This document shows positions 8,748 to 17,976 of a stretch of DNA of 64,000 nt, piece after piece. The notes under the pieces are model-generated. The model was not told the origin of the DNA. It searched no databases and saw only the letters and a program-made list of their open reading frames with translations. The first letter of the stretch is position 1. Each line of letters begins with the position of its first letter. This DNA is from Leptospira semungkisensis. GTDB taxonomy: Bacteria > Spirochaetota > Leptospiria > Leptospirales > Leptospiraceae. Position numbers and translations under genes: made by a program. Location of the stretch: contig NZ_RQEP01000016.1 in assembly GCF_004770055.1 (NCBI RefSeq), forward strand, positions 1 through 64,000, read 5' to 3'.

Positions 8748-10019
8748 TTAGTTCTTATTCTTAGGATCCGCTTCTCCTAATTTCTCTTCTAGATATTTGT
8801 TTATGTCCGGATCGTTATCCTCGATCAATTGCCAGAAGGAAAATCCGCGAATTTTATATTTCTCTAATATTTTCATCTTGGCTTCGAAGGCCGACCGGTT
8901 CATATAAAAAGCGACCCGATCGCAGCCACCCATTCTATACCAAAGAGAAGGATCCGAATATACATGTCCTTCATGCCTATATAAATAAGGTCTTAAATAT
9001 TTCCAGTCTCCCAATTTGGATTGGGTCTTAAAGATCTCCAAAACATCTGTCGGTTCTTCCTTTCGGGGAGCCATCTTATCCTGGATCCACTTCGCTCTAG
9101 AATAATACACCGACTTGGAATCTATATCACAATTCAAAGGCCAATCGTATCCGTACGTAGGAATTGCCATGTACAATTTCTCATTTGGAATTCTTTCGGA
9201 GGCATATTCAAGGATCCTGTCAATCCACCAATCAGGAGCCTGAGGCCCAGGCCCGGGAAATCCGTTCTTGCGAGGATGCAGTTCGTAAGCCATGATCTTT
9301 ACCTTATCCGCGACTTTTCCGAGAAACTCATAGTCGTGAGTAAGCTGTCCTCTATATGCTTCGTAAAAATCGACTTGGATGGGAGATTTTAATCCTTTGC
9401 AAGGATAGACAGAAGGTTTTTCTGCGACTGTCTTAGGATGAATGGCGACCGAAAGAAGCTTTCCCCGCTTATGAAGCTCGTCTCGAAGTAATATTAAAAA
9501 TTCCTGAAATACTTCTTTCTTCTCGCAGGTCATTCCCTCATAGTCTATATCGATCCCGTCGTATCCGTATTTATCCACTTCTTTCAGGATGAATTGGATA
9601 TGAAAGTCACGGACCTTTGTATTACCATTCAGTCCGATCACATCTGCGACCTTCTCAAAATCATTTTCCCAACGAAAGATAGTGGGAATGATCAAGGTTC
9701 TTGGAGACATGAGCCTCAGCCATTGCATCCTTTCTGCGATCTCGTCCGGTTTCCAGACGGAGAGAATGCGTCCGGTATTCCTCCTTCCCCCTTCTAAATT
9801 ATAGATGAATGGATGCATCTCATCGTAGAGATGCACATACTTCATCATCGCAAAGAAATCCTGGGACCAGGTAGATGCCCTCATTCTTTCTATTTTAGGG
9901 GTCTCGGCGGAGATCTGATTTTCTTCCTTGCTAGGTAAGACGAATAGAACAAGAGCTAAGCTTGCGCAAAGAAGAAGGAACAGGATAAGGGAGAGTTTTA
10001 TTTTAGAGCTGGGATTCAA
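8748..10019 (-). CDS. GH18-family glycoside hydrolase-like protein
   Basis: A 423-aa protein with an N-terminal hydrophobic anchor or signal (residues 8-29) and a GH18 TIM-barrel. The catalytic signature DGIDIDYE lies at residues 154-161 (DxxDxDxE, with Glu161 the expected acid and Asp159 its partner). The family covers chitinases, endo-N-acetylglucosaminidases and YaaH/SleL-type peptidoglycan or spore-cortex hydrolases. An exported single-domain protein without chitin-binding modules fits the latter better, with cell wall or environmental glycans as substrate. It lies 49 bp downstream of the small TPR-like gene on the same strand. Function beyond a GH18 hydrolase is uncertain. Confidence 0.82.
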   Translation of the reverse strand: MNPSSKIKLSLILFLLLCASLALVLFVLPSKEENQISAETPKIERMRASTWSQDFFAMMKYVHLYDEMHPFIYNLEGGRRNTGRILSVWKPDEIAERMQWLRLMSPRTLIIPTIFRWENDFEKVADVIGLNGNTKVRDFHIQFILKEVDKYGYDGIDIDYEGMTCEKKEVFQEFLILLRDELHKRGKLLSVAIHPKTVAEKPSVYPCKGLKSPIQVDFYEAYRGQLTHDYEFLGKVADKVKIMAYELHPRKNGFPGPGPQAPDWWIDRILEYASERIPNEKLYMAIPTYGYDWPLNCDIDSKSVYYSRAKWIQDKMAPRKEEPTDVLEIFKTQSKLGDWKYLRPYLYRHEGHVYSDPSLWYRMGGCDRVAFYMNRSAFEAKMKILEKYKIRGFSFWQLIEDNDPDINKYLEEKLGEADPKNKN

Positions 10020-10068
10020 TCGAGGTACAAATTCTCAATTCAAATCCCAAACGCAAGTAGAATGACGT

Positions 10069-10443
10069 TTAAATGGAGATTCCGTTCTTCTTCAGAATGT
10101 CCAAAGCGGTTTGGCGAAGAATAGGATGCACAGTAAAATCTTCCGGATCAGGAGCCTTTCTCTCCGGCTCTTGGACCTTAAACTTATCCGGACCGATCCA
10201 TTGAGACAGAGCCCAAAGCATTCTTTGAAAGATCTCATCAATCCTTCTTTGATAGCCTGCCTTTTTATAGTAACCGTAGGCAAGGATCGGAAGTTTTTTC
10301 TCGAACATAAAATGGTCACCCAAACGAATGAGCCCGTCTTTATATTCGGTTTTCAGAAAGCATTCTCTAGCCTTACGAATATCTCCGTCGTTAAAGGCCT
10401 GATTTCCTTGGCGGATGAGCTCCATTCTTTCCTTCGGATCCAT
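10069..10443 (-). CDS. Small helical repeat-like protein, unknown function
   Basis: The chosen reading gives 124 aa starting MDPKERMELI. The N-terminal part (RQGNQAFNDGDIRKARECFLKTEY) resembles one tetratricopeptide-type helical pair, and the rest is mostly helical and charged; no signal peptide. The frame is open further upstream to 10593, with another ATG at 10509, but those starts overlap or crowd the divergent bcp gene at 10568, and 10443 leaves a normal 124-bp divergent promoter region. No strong ribosome binding site decides the issue. The product may be a TPR-like scaffolding protein; I do not recognise a named family. Confidence 0.55.
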   Translation of the reverse strand: MDPKERMELIRQGNQAFNDGDIRKARECFLKTEYKDGLIRLGDHFMFEKKLPILAYGYYKKAGYQRRIDEIFQRMLWALSQWIGPDKFKVQEPERKAPDPEDFTVHPILRQTALDILKKNGISI

Positions 10444-10567
10444 ACTCAAACTATCGACGGATTTTAGAATTTCGCAAGGCTTTTTAGCCGGATTCCCAGC
10501 TTCTATCATGGCTCGAAAAACAAAAAATCTTGTATAGTTCCCGAGTTCCCTATCATTTGTCTTCTGT

Positions 10568-11047
10568 ATGAGCAATTTAAAAGAGGGTGCCAAGGCTCCC
10601 AGTTTTACTAGCGTAAACGAAGAAGGACAGAAAGTCTCCCTTAAGGACCTGGTCGGAAAGAAGGGATTGGTATTATATTTTTATCCTAAGGACCAAACCC
10701 CTGGCTGCACCACTGAGGCTTGCGACTTCCGAGATAATTTCGCAAGACTGAAGAAGGAAGGCTATAATGTAGTCGGAGTCTCCAAGGACTCGGTGAAATC
10801 CCACCAGAAATTTATTGAAAAACAGGAACTCAACTTTACCCTTCTTGCGGACGAGGACGGAAGCATTTGCGAGGCCTATGGAGTCTGGCAACTCAAGAAG
10901 TTCATGGGAAGAGAATTCATGGGGATTGTTCGAACCACTTTCCTAATCGGAACAGATCTGAAGATCCAGAAGGTTTATCCTAAGGTAAGTGTAAAGGGAC
11001 ATGTGGACGAGATACTCGGAGATATCAAGGCGATAGATAAAAAATGA
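10568..11047 (+). CDS. bcp: Thioredoxin-dependent peroxiredoxin, Bcp/PrxQ type
   Basis: A 159-aa peroxiredoxin that reduces H2O2 and organic or lipid hydroperoxides in the cytoplasm with thioredoxin as electron donor. The peroxidatic cysteine is Cys47 in [13 protein letters not shown] and Cys52, five residues later, is the resolving cysteine characteristic of atypical 2-Cys PrxQ enzymes. Length is normal for the family. Its stop overlaps the start of the leucyl aminopeptidase gene by ATGA, so the two are translationally coupled. It is divergent from the helical-repeat gene. Confidence 0.93.
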   Translation: MSNLKEGAKAPSFTSVNEEGQKVSLKDLVGKKGLVLYFYPKDQTPGCTTEACDFRDNFARLKKEGYNVVGVSKDSVKSHQKFIEKQELNFTLLADEDGSICEAYGVWQLKKFMGREFMGIVRTTFLIGTDLKIQKVYPKVSVKGHVDEILGDIKAIDKK

Positions 11048-12537
11048 AGATAGAAAAATCCAAAATCAATTTTGCAATCGGAAAGAATTCCTCTAAGAAC
11101 GTATACAAGATCATACCAGTCACTAAAGACAGTCTTCCTAAAGAATTAGAGACTAAGTTTGGAGAACAGATCCGTGCCTCCATCTTTACAGGAGAGTCCG
11201 GACAAAGTTTTACGGATGAATCCGAACGAATCATCTATCTAGGCCTAGGAGATCCATCTAAGGTAAGCATTCGATCGGTGGCTCATCTATTCCTTTCTAT
11301 AGGAGAGAAGCTTCGCAAATGGGATTCTGTCGGGCTGGAAATTAAGCTTACCCGCTTCTTAACGAAAACCTTATCTCCTTCGACACTCGTATATCAGATC
11401 GCTAACTCCATTGATCTAGGAGCCTTTCCGATCAATGTGCTTACCAAAGATTTCAAAGATAGAAAATTAAAATTCGGAACGGTAACTTTCTTATTAGAAG
11501 ACCAAGGCGCGGAGAAATCAGCCAAAGCTGGCTTAGATAAATCTAGAGCGGTGAGCAAATATGTGAACGGCGCCAGATATATCGCTCATCTTCCTGCAAA
11601 TCATTTCACTCCTGAAGAATTTGTATCTCGATCCAAGGAAATCGCAAAGGAAACAGGACTTAAGATCACTGTCTTTGACGAACCCCAACTTAAGAAAGAA
11701 AAGATGGGAGGAATCCTCGCGGTCAGCCAAGGCTCTGATAAAAAACCTAAAATGATCGTCCTCGAGTACAATCCTCCTAAGCCTAAATCCAAAAAGAAAC
11801 TGGCTCTGATCGGAAAGGGGCTCACCTTCGATTCAGGAGGTATTAGTATCAAACCTGCACAAGACATGCATGAAATGAAGTATGATATGTGTGGCGCTGC
11901 CGCGGTCATTCATGCGATCGGAGCAATTGCTGAACTAGGACTTTCTGTTCCTGTGATTGCAGCCATCGGAGTAGCCGAAAATATGCCGGATGCTGCTGCT
12001 CTAAAGCCGGGAGATGTGTATACCGCTCATAACGGACTCACTGTAGAAGTGCAGAACACTGACGCAGAAGGACGCCTTGTCTTAGGCGATGTTCTTTCTT
12101 ATATAGGAAAGAAATACAAACCGGACTACATGATAGATCTTGCTACCTTGACTGGAGCAATCATCATCTCACTCGGACATGAGGCAGCAGGAGTGATGAG
12201 TAATTCCGACAAACTTCGTTCCTTATTGGACGATGCCTCCTCTTCTTCCGACGAAAGGACCTGGAATCTCCCGCTTTGGGACGAATATGGCGAAGATCTA
12301 AAGAGCGATATTGCAGATCTTAGGAATATTGCAGGCCGTCCAGGTGGAAGTCTCTCCGCAGGAAAATACTTAGAGAGATTCGTAGATGCAGGGATAGACT
12401 GGGCTCATATAGATATTGCGGGAACCGCATGGAGAAAGAAATCTTCTGGTACTCAGATCGGGAACGGACCGAGCGGTTATGGAGTTCGTTTATTAGTGGA
12501 CCTAGCAGAGAAGCTTGAAAAAAACCGGGGAGCCTAG
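11044..12537 (+). CDS. pepA: Leucyl aminopeptidase (M17)
   Basis: A 497-aa cytosolic di-metal aminopeptidase of family M17, removing N-terminal residues from peptides. The C-terminal catalytic domain has the metal and active-site segments [15 protein letters not shown], the Lys/Asp ligands around [11 protein letters not shown], and the family signature NTDAEGRL. The N-terminal 170 residues are the less conserved regulatory domain. The start overlaps the bcp stop by 4 bases. A strong hairpin 30 bp after the stop probably ends the bcp-pepA transcript. Confidence 0.95.
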   Translation: MKIEKSKINFAIGKNSSKNVYKIIPVTKDSLPKELETKFGEQIRASIFTGESGQSFTDESERIIYLGLGDPSKVSIRSVAHLFLSIGEKLRKWDSVGLEIKLTRFLTKTLSPSTLVYQIANSIDLGAFPINVLTKDFKDRKLKFGTVTFLLEDQGAEKSAKAGLDKSRAVSKYVNGARYIAHLPANHFTPEEFVSRSKEIAKETGLKITVFDEPQLKKEKMGGILAVSQGSDKKPKMIVLEYNPPKPKSKKKLALIGKGLTFDSGGISIKPAQDMHEMKYDMCGAAAVIHAIGAIAELGLSVPVIAAIGVAENMPDAAALKPGDVYTAHNGLTVEVQNTDAEGRLVLGDVLSYIGKKYKPDYMIDLATLTGAIIISLGHEAAGVMSNSDKLRSLLDDASSSSDERTWNLPLWDEYGEDLKSDIADLRNIAGRPGGSLSAGKYLERFVDAGIDWAHIDIAGTAWRKKSSGTQIGNGPSGYGVRLLVDLAEKLEKNRGA

Positions 12538-12567
12538 AATCCCCGGCGAATTTCGATTTGCACCTAT

Positions 12568-12615
12568 TAGAAGATCGAACCGGATATGATCCGTTCTGGG
12601 ATGTTCGATCTTCTA
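12568..12615 (+). terminator. Terminator hairpin after pepA
   Basis: A perfect 13-bp stem (TAGAAGATCGAAC at 12568-12580 with its complement at 12603-12615) encloses a 22-base loop that itself folds as CGGAT-ATG-ATCCG. ACTTTT follows directly. The right arm overlaps the stop codon (12613-12615) of the convergent metalloprotease gene, so the same structure may serve both directions, although no T-run follows on the minus strand. Confidence 0.65.
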
Positions 12616-13341
12616 ACTTTTAAAATTTATATTTCCGAATACGGCGAAGGAAGGAACCGTATATTGTCTTAAGTATGTATAATCGGATTGCTTGGTATAC
12701 AAATTGGATTTAGGAGCCAGCCCCGGATCGTTTGCTTTATCATCATATAAGTTATGCGCAGCACCCATCTCTGATTCACTAGGCTGAAAAACTTTTCCAG
12801 TCAATACAGGGAACATCAGATCTTGTGGATCCGGAGAATGACGCAGTCCCAGGCAATGTCCAATCTCATGCGCTAAGGTTGCCTCGATATAATCCTTAGG
12901 ATCAGTTCCATCACCGTCATTCATCATTGTCTGAGCAGTAGCTTCTACTCGATCAGAGAAGATGAAGATCACGCTGCTTTCTATATGAATGTCTGCACTA
13001 ACGGAACATGCCGCCAAATAAAACGGAGTCGAAGAAAATATCTCACATGCTGCTATGCTTTTAGGAGCGATCCCTTCTACATTGCATTTATGAGATTCGG
13101 TGAATACGATCGTGTTTCGCATTCTATCGACTCTTACTTTTGCGGGATACATATCGATTCCCATTCCCCACTTTTGAGCGGCGGCTTGGGTAAGATCTAG
13201 GCCATTCTTCATTTCCTTACCATACATCATCCAAAGGACTTGTTTTTCTTCCCAAGTAAGATCTCCGGTAGGAGTATCCATTTGAGAACAGTAAGTAAAC
13301 GTAATAAACCAAATAAACAATAAAGAGAAAGATACCCTCAT
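12613..13341 (-). CDS. Metzincin-type zinc metalloprotease lipoprotein
   Basis: A 242-aa protein with a lipoprotein signal peptide (lipobox FTYC, Cys18). The metzincin zinc motif HExxHxxGLxH is complete (His158, Glu159, His162, His168 in LAHEIGHCLGLRH), with a Met-turn candidate at Met176 (DLMFP). This resembles matrixin/M10-like catalytic domains, here without pro-domain or haemopexin repeats. Several Cys residues (86, 99, 112) might form disulfides. Being lipid-anchored, it should act in the periplasm or at the cell surface, cleaving proteins; substrates unknown. It stands alone, convergent with pepA, with a long AT-rich region upstream. Confidence 0.83.
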   Translation of the reverse strand: MRVSFSLLFIWFITFTYCSQMDTPTGDLTWEEKQVLWMMYGKEMKNGLDLTQAAAQKWGMGIDMYPAKVRVDRMRNTIVFTESHKCNVEGIAPKSIAACEIFSSTPFYLAACSVSADIHIESSVIFIFSDRVEATAQTMMNDGDGTDPKDYIEATLAHEIGHCLGLRHSPDPQDLMFPVLTGKVFQPSESEMGAAHNLYDDKANDPGLAPKSNLYTKQSDYTYLRQYTVPSFAVFGNINFKS

Positions 13342-14038
13342 TAGAATTTCCCCAGAAAAATCCGATCCCTGAATTTTTTTTAAGATCGAATCGCGATTAG
13401 CTAAGTTTAGCTTGCTTGGTGTATCTTTTAAAAATTTCTCAGACGCCTTTTGTTTTTCTAAGTGCGAGAGAGAGTTTTATTTTTCTTTTTTTCTGGATCG
13501 TCTGCTCAACGAATCCCCGGTTCTAAAATTTAAGACGATTGAGCACGGCCGATTTTGCATAAAAAAAATTTTTTCCGAAAATTTTGTATATTATATAAAT
13601 CGAATGTTATATCTTATTTTTTTGAAATGATTTTGAGAAGGGAACGCAAAGAGAAATACTCATTTCAGGTTAGTCAATTTCTTTCTATTTTGTTTATCTT
13701 AGTACGCTCCTACTTTCGTTTTAGTTTTTTTCTTCTCTTATACCGAAAGGTATATCTGAGTTTTGGAAATAAATTTCTGACAAAGTTAAGAGCGATTTCT
13801 CACTCTAAATTCCAAGTTTTTCATTCCCGAAATAGGAATTCAGGACTGATTTAGGATCCAATTTGAGAGCGGTTCTCCATTTTGAAGGGAATTCAATTCT
13901 TCCCGCCTGGATTTTCCCCCTTCCTCCTTATCCCTGTAGGAACTCCCGATTTTTGATTTTTTACTTGTCCCGTAGTGCGCTGCAAAAAGAATGGTCATAT
14001 ATAGTGCATTGCACAATAAACCAAGTTGGAAGAAACAA
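13342..14038. other. Long T-rich intergenic region
   Basis: About 700 bp between the divergent metalloprotease and lytic transglycosylase genes. It is strongly T-rich on the plus strand, with no reading frame that looks like a conserved protein; the 60-100-codon frames inside are low-complexity Phe/Leu/Lys strings. It contains the block TGTAGGAAC (13935-13943), the reverse complement of the right end of the GC-rich repeats at 530 and 2696, but without their hairpin. Promoters for both flanking genes must lie here; none matches a strict consensus. Confidence 0.5.
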
Positions 14039-14662
14039 ATGCTCCAGCCCAAAGTTAGAAAAAGATACATATTCATAGCTGCCCTACCCATGGTGTACCA
14101 GTCATTGGTTGCCCCAATCACGGGATCCCTATTCGAGGGAAATGGAACTTCTCCGGGTCCAAAACCGGAAATCAGCTATATCCGGGAATTCATCGCCTCC
14201 CAAAGGCCCAGCATAAAAGAAGAAGAGCTGGAATTACTCACCCAAACAGTGCAAAAGGAGTCCCTACGGATCGAAGATTCCGCCTGCGGCCTATATTGCG
14301 AGAAGGGAGAGAAGGTCGGCCTGCTACTTGGATTGATATGGACCGAGTCGGAATTCTATAAGAAGGCCAGATCCAAGAAGAATGCCAGGGGATATATGCA
14401 GATTATGCCGGGCACAGGTGCTTGGATCGGTTCCTGGGAAGGAAAGACGGTGAAAGAAAAGGACTTATTCGAGACGGAAACGAATATCCATCTGGGAGTT
14501 TCTTATCTGAACCACCTTCTGGAAACCGAAAAGGGAGATGTAAGAAGAGCCCTACTCTCTTACAACGCAGGCCCTGGCGCAGTCAAGAAATGGGGAGGAG
14601 TTCCTTCCTATGCGGAGAATATTTTCTCCACCCAAGCAGATTATCTAGGCAGTAGGAATTAA
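14039..14662 (+). CDS. SLT-type lytic transglycosylase
   Basis: A 207-aa protein with a signal peptide (RKRYIFIAALPMVYQS...) and a C-terminal goose-lysozyme-like SLT domain. The catalytic Glu is in GLIWTESEFYKKA, followed by GYMQIMPGTG and SYNAGPGAVKKWGG, the three conserved segments of family 1 transglycosylases. It should cleave the MurNAc-GlcNAc bond of peptidoglycan with 1,6-anhydro product formation in the periplasm. The frame is open from 13991, but ATG 14039 has GGAAG at the right distance and gives a proper signal peptide. The gene stands alone. Confidence 0.88.
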   Translation: MLQPKVRKRYIFIAALPMVYQSLVAPITGSLFEGNGTSPGPKPEISYIREFIASQRPSIKEEELELLTQTVQKESLRIEDSACGLYCEKGEKVGLLLGLIWTESEFYKKARSKKNARGYMQIMPGTGAWIGSWEGKTVKEKDLFETETNIHLGVSYLNHLLETEKGDVRRALLSYNAGPGAVKKWGGVPSYAENIFSTQADYLGSRN

Positions 14663-14680
14663 GTTCGAAACCCTCTGCCT

Positions 14681-14707
14681 TGCCCGGTTCAAAGATCTAA
14701 CCGGGCA
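14681..14707. terminator. Hairpin between convergent genes
   Basis: TGCCCGGTT, a 9-base loop and AACCGGGCA give a perfect 9-bp stem between the transglycosylase stop (14662) and the convergent MBL-fusion stop (14713). No U-tract follows on either strand; it may act as a Rho-assisted terminator or 3'-end stabiliser. Confidence 0.45.
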
Positions 14708-14712
14708 GCACT

Positions 14713-15579
14713 CTACCTGCTTTCCATCCAGGAAATGCAGGAACGGAGCATCTCCTTCATCTTCTCTCGATCCGCATGAGTCGGATGCCCATGACCAGGG
14801 AGAACCCATTCAAAGTCGTATTTTTCTAAGAGCCTCATGGATTCGGTCTGCTTCTCCCAAGAATACCAGCAGGCATTTCTGAACGCGATCAACCTTTCCT
14901 TCTTAGGATCAAATGCAAGATGATCTCCAGTGAACAGAAATTCGTTCTTATACAATAAGGTGCTATGACCCTTTGTATGTCCAGGTCCCGGAAGAATGAC
15001 CAGATCCTTCGCAAGCGAATAAGGATCATTTCCATGTATTACGATTTCTGCTTCGGGTAAGGAAGAAAGATCTCCTTCATGAATGATTCTCTGAGTTCCG
15101 AACTCCTGGTGGAATTTTTCGTGATCGGCGATATCGTCCCTATGAGTCAGGAAATGGTAGCGAATTCCCCCTAAGCTTTTAATTTTCTCTGCTAAGGAAG
15201 GAATGTATCTGGGAGAATCTATGAGTATGTTCCCTTCTTCCCTTACAATTAAATAAGAGAAGGCACCGAAAGAAGATTTAGAATGAAACCCACAATGATA
15301 TACACTGTCTGCAATCTTTCGAGGAAAGGAAGCCTTTGCCTCTTGTAAATCCAAACGATCTTCCGTGCCGATCGAAGCAGTGGGACAAGAAACCAAAGCC
15401 TGCAATGCTTGAAAAGTTTCCAGCTCCGATTCAGGTTGTTTTTGAACAAAGGAACCGATTCGATCCTCGCCGAACACCTGCGGAGCGAGAATACGACAAG
15501 TCTCGCAATCTATACAACTAGAGTCTACATAGAACGGACCGACTTGATTTTCGGGTCTTCTCTTAGAAAGAGTTGCCAT
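14713..15579 (-). CDS. Ferredoxin domain fused to MBL-fold hydrolase
   Basis: A 288-aa two-domain protein. Residues 15-70 are a small ferredoxin with CxxCxxC at 22, 25 and 28 and a distant Cys65 followed by Pro, the ligand set of a single 4Fe-4S (or 3Fe-4S) cluster. Residues about 85-288 are a metallo-beta-lactamase fold with metal ligands in [16 protein letters not shown] and GDHLAFD. The first motif is HxxDDxxDH-like rather than plain HxHxDH. Such fusions occur in bacteria and plants and are annotated only as MBL-fold hydrolases; a redox-coupled hydrolase or thioesterase activity is possible but unproven. Cytoplasmic; it lies 18 bp from the solute-binding protein on the same strand. Confidence 0.82.
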   Translation of the reverse strand: MATLSKRRPENQVGPFYVDSSCIDCETCRILAPQVFGEDRIGSFVQKQPESELETFQALQALVSCPTASIGTEDRLDLQEAKASFPRKIADSVYHCGFHSKSSFGAFSYLIVREEGNILIDSPRYIPSLAEKIKSLGGIRYHFLTHRDDIADHEKFHQEFGTQRIIHEGDLSSLPEAEIVIHGNDPYSLAKDLVILPGPGHTKGHSTLLYKNEFLFTGDHLAFDPKKERLIAFRNACWYSWEKQTESMRLLEKYDFEWVLPGHGHPTHADREKMKEMLRSCISWMESR

Positions 15580-15597
15580 GTTACTTAGACTGGAAAG

Positions 15598-16458
15598 CTA
15601 CTTCACCCAACCACTTCTGTTGAAATACTTATCCTCGAGTGCTTTCAATTCTCCTGTCCTTTTCATTTCAGAAAGGAAGAAATCGAAATTGCGTCCGAAT
15701 ATAATATCTCCCTTCGGCAAAAATGCACTGACATGATTTTCTTGGACAGGCTCTATCAAAGCCCTGTAATTGGAAAGGATAGCAGGCTGCTTTAAAATAT
15801 GACCCTTGATATAAAGAGAATCCCCTACGAAACAATTTGCCTTTCCTTCCCTTACTGCATCCCAAGCCGCATCGGAGGAGCCGTATGTAAAGATACGAGA
15901 ATTCGGAAATGCTCTCATGATATATTCATGGCTACTCGAAAACGCTCGGACCGCAAAACTGAGCCCGCTGATATTTTCTAAGTCCTTTAAACTTCTGAAA
16001 TATACGGTGGAGATAATATTTCCTTCAGGAGGAGGCGGGATCGCATTCTTGTTCACTAATGCCCCGGGAGTAGAGATAAGATAAGGAGAACTAAACCTTC
16101 CTCTTTTAGATCTTTCTAATGTAGAACTTAAACCTGCAAGAGCGATATCTATATCGCCGTTCTTCATTGCTTCCGCATAATCCTCGAATTCAGGAAGATT
16201 TGCGAACGTATATTTAACTCCGATAAAATCAGCGTATTTCTTTCCCAACTCCGCATCGAATCCAGGATATCCGTCCTTAGGATCCGCTATATAAAAAGGC
16301 TCGTAGTTTCTGTTTCCGGAAACTTTTAATTCTCCCCTTTTTTTGATCTCATCCAATCGGGAGAAGGTTCCCTCTTCTGTGCTAAGTGGAAAAAAAGAGA
16401 GAAGAAGAAGGACAATTACAAATCTACCGACCACGGTTCTTTTATAGAAAACGAGCAT
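15598..16458 (-). CDS. Family 3 periplasmic solute-binding protein
   Basis: A 286-aa protein with an N-terminal signal peptide and a type II periplasmic binding fold of the amino-acid-binding (SBP_bac_3) family: ELKVSGNRNYEPF, PGFDAELGKKYADF, GDIDIALAGLSSTLERSKRGRFSSPYL and a late ETGELKALEDKYF segment. It should bind a small polar ligand, often an amino acid, in the periplasm. No ABC permease or ATPase gene is adjacent, so it may feed a transporter encoded elsewhere or act as a receptor. The ferredoxin/MBL gene follows 18 bp downstream. Confidence 0.82.
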   Translation of the reverse strand: MLVFYKRTVVGRFVIVLLLLSFFPLSTEEGTFSRLDEIKKRGELKVSGNRNYEPFYIADPKDGYPGFDAELGKKYADFIGVKYTFANLPEFEDYAEAMKNGDIDIALAGLSSTLERSKRGRFSSPYLISTPGALVNKNAIPPPPEGNIISTVYFRSLKDLENISGLSFAVRAFSSSHEYIMRAFPNSRIFTYGSSDAAWDAVREGKANCFVGDSLYIKGHILKQPAILSNYRALIEPVQENHVSAFLPKGDIIFGRNFDFFLSEMKRTGELKALEDKYFNRSGWVK

Positions 16459-16583
16459 CGACGGATCAAGAAAAAATAATTCGATTTCGGATCTTAGGAT
16501 CTTCTTCCTTTTTTATTCGAAAATCGGGAACGTTTTGGTCTGCCCGGGTTTTAATATATAAAGGAAGAAGACGGGACCTCGGT

Positions 16584-17360
16584 TTGCAAGAGAGAAAAAA
16601 ACGGATCAGCAGGAATTCCCCGCACTACGATCTCACTCGCACAATATTTCACTTTGGCGCTGCCTGTTTATTTTTTTCTTCCGTATTCATCGTTTGCCAA
16701 AATGCAAGTTCGGATAAAGTAAACTTAACCGTTTACGGAGACGGAGAAGCATTCAGTATAGATGGAACAGTAGACATGGACAAGACTGCAAGCTGCGGAA
16801 CTGCAAGTCCTTACAGTTCCAGTTCTTCAACGACTACCACTACAACAACCACTTCGACTACGAGCACCACGAGTCTATTTACCGTGATCAGCCGTTTGTA
16901 TTTTACGAGCGGGGAATATATTTATTTGAAATTCTTATACGATAGCACCCAGAACCAAGGCTCAATCGATTCTACCCAAGGCTTTTCTTTTTCTGGAGGG
17001 ATCGGCACTAAGGCCGTGGTTTCCAACTACGGTAAGATCTATTGGGGAGGAAGTGGCGTGCCTGTAGATACAAGTGTAACTTCTTCTCAAGCACTTTCTT
17101 ATTTAACCGTTACATTGGATCTGGTGGGAACAGCGGTCGCGAGTGGAAGTGCTGCTCTTGCTCTGACCCAATGCTATACTGTGGACTTCATCAATTGCAC
17201 TTCGGCAACTTCTACAAGCATGTGCTATACTCAAGATGGAACCACTTGTTATAATACTCAGTCGATTACAGGACCTTCGGTCAGCATCCAGGGAGAAGTG
17301 AATTGCACGAGTAATACTGTTTCTTCAAGCAGTTCTTCCAGTTCTAGTACAACACAATAG
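16584..17360 (+). CDS. Ser/Thr-rich putative lipoprotein
   Basis: About 258 aa from the TTG at 16584 (in frame from 16386, but the upstream part is antisense to the neighbouring gene and unlikely to be coding). It has a signal segment with lipobox FIVC, then a globular part interrupted by a Ser/Thr tract (SSSSSTTTTTTTT and further ST repeats) and a Ser-rich tail. Internal Cys pairs (CTSATSTSMC, CYTQDGTTCYN) suggest disulfides outside the cytoplasm. The sensor gene follows 40 bp downstream, so it may belong to the same transcript as the sigma-factor trio. I do not recognise the family. The start is uncertain; AGGAAGAAG about 13 bases upstream is weak support. Confidence 0.6.
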   Translation: MQERKKRISRNSPHYDLTRTIFHFGAACLFFSSVFIVCQNASSDKVNLTVYGDGEAFSIDGTVDMDKTASCGTASPYSSSSSTTTTTTTTSTTSTTSLFTVISRLYFTSGEYIYLKFLYDSTQNQGSIDSTQGFSFSGGIGTKAVVSNYGKIYWGGSGVPVDTSVTSSQALSYLTVTLDLVGTAVASGSAALALTQCYTVDFINCTSATSTSMCYTQDGTTCYNTQSITGPSVSIQGEVNCTSNTVSSSSSSSSSTTQ

Positions 17361-17400
17361 AGAAACATTTCGTCATAAAATAAAAGAAGAGGATTTCGTT

Positions 17401-17976
17401 TTGAAACCGAATACTATAAAAAAATTTCTACTCATACTCCTAGTAACGGGAAGTTCCAATCTGCTCCTTGCGGATCCTCCTCCCCCGCCCCCTCCTTTCG
17501 GCCCGGAACCTTTCGATCTATACGGCCCCGGACCGGGAGGTCCAGGTCATGGCCATGGACCAAGAAGAGAAGAAGGGAGAGATTTCGAAAAGTTCGCCAA
17601 GGAACTCGGGATGACCCAAGAACAGATCGATAAGGCTAAGGCTGCAAGAGAGAAAAGATTCTCTACAACCAAAGCAATGAGCGATAAGCTCCCGAACCTT
17701 CATGAAGATTTAAGAAAACTATTAGAATCTCCTAAAGTAGACATGAGTGCGGTTCGTTCTAAACTGAAGGAAATCGGAGATCTTCAACTTGAATTAAGAA
17801 TTCTGCATATACAAGGCAGACTGGAATTCGAGTCCTTTTTAAACCATGATCAAAAACAAAAACTAACCCAACTTCACAAAGAGAGGATCCAAAGGATTAA
17901 GGATAGAAGGGACCATTTCCCTCCTCCTCATCGTCCCCCCGGGCCTCCCGGAGATCGGGACTGTAAAGGTATATGA
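17401..17976 (+). CDS. Periplasmic Spy/CpxP/CnrX-like metal or stress sensor
   Basis: A 191-aa exported protein: a signal peptide ending near LLLADP, a Pro/Gly/His-rich stretch (HGHGP and many Pro), then a helical domain with the LTxxQ-like features of the heavy-metal-resistance/CpxP family (GMTQEQIDKAKAARE, a conserved long helical hairpin, NHDQKQKLTQLHKERIQ), and a Pro-rich tail with HFPPPHRPP. The His- and Pro-rich flanks could bind metal. It starts with TTG 17401, preceded by AGAGGA. Its stop overlaps the ECF sigma gene by ATGA. The order sensor-sigma-one-TM protein recalls cnrYXH, so a periplasmic signal sensor is the likely role. Confidence 0.75.
   Translation: MKPNTIKKFLLILLVTGSSNLLLADPPPPPPPFGPEPFDLYGPGPGGPGHGHGPRREEGRDFEKFAKELGMTQEQIDKAKAAREKRFSTTKAMSDKLPNLHEDLRKLLESPKVDMSAVRSKLKEIGDLQLELRILHIQGRLEFESFLNHDQKQKLTQLHKERIQRIKDRRDHFPPPHRPPGPPGDRDCKGI

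Noticed and set aside
16790..16880. Simple-sequence repeat causing phase variation
   Set aside because: The Thr/Ser tract uses mixed codons and no perfect short repeat long enough for slippage.
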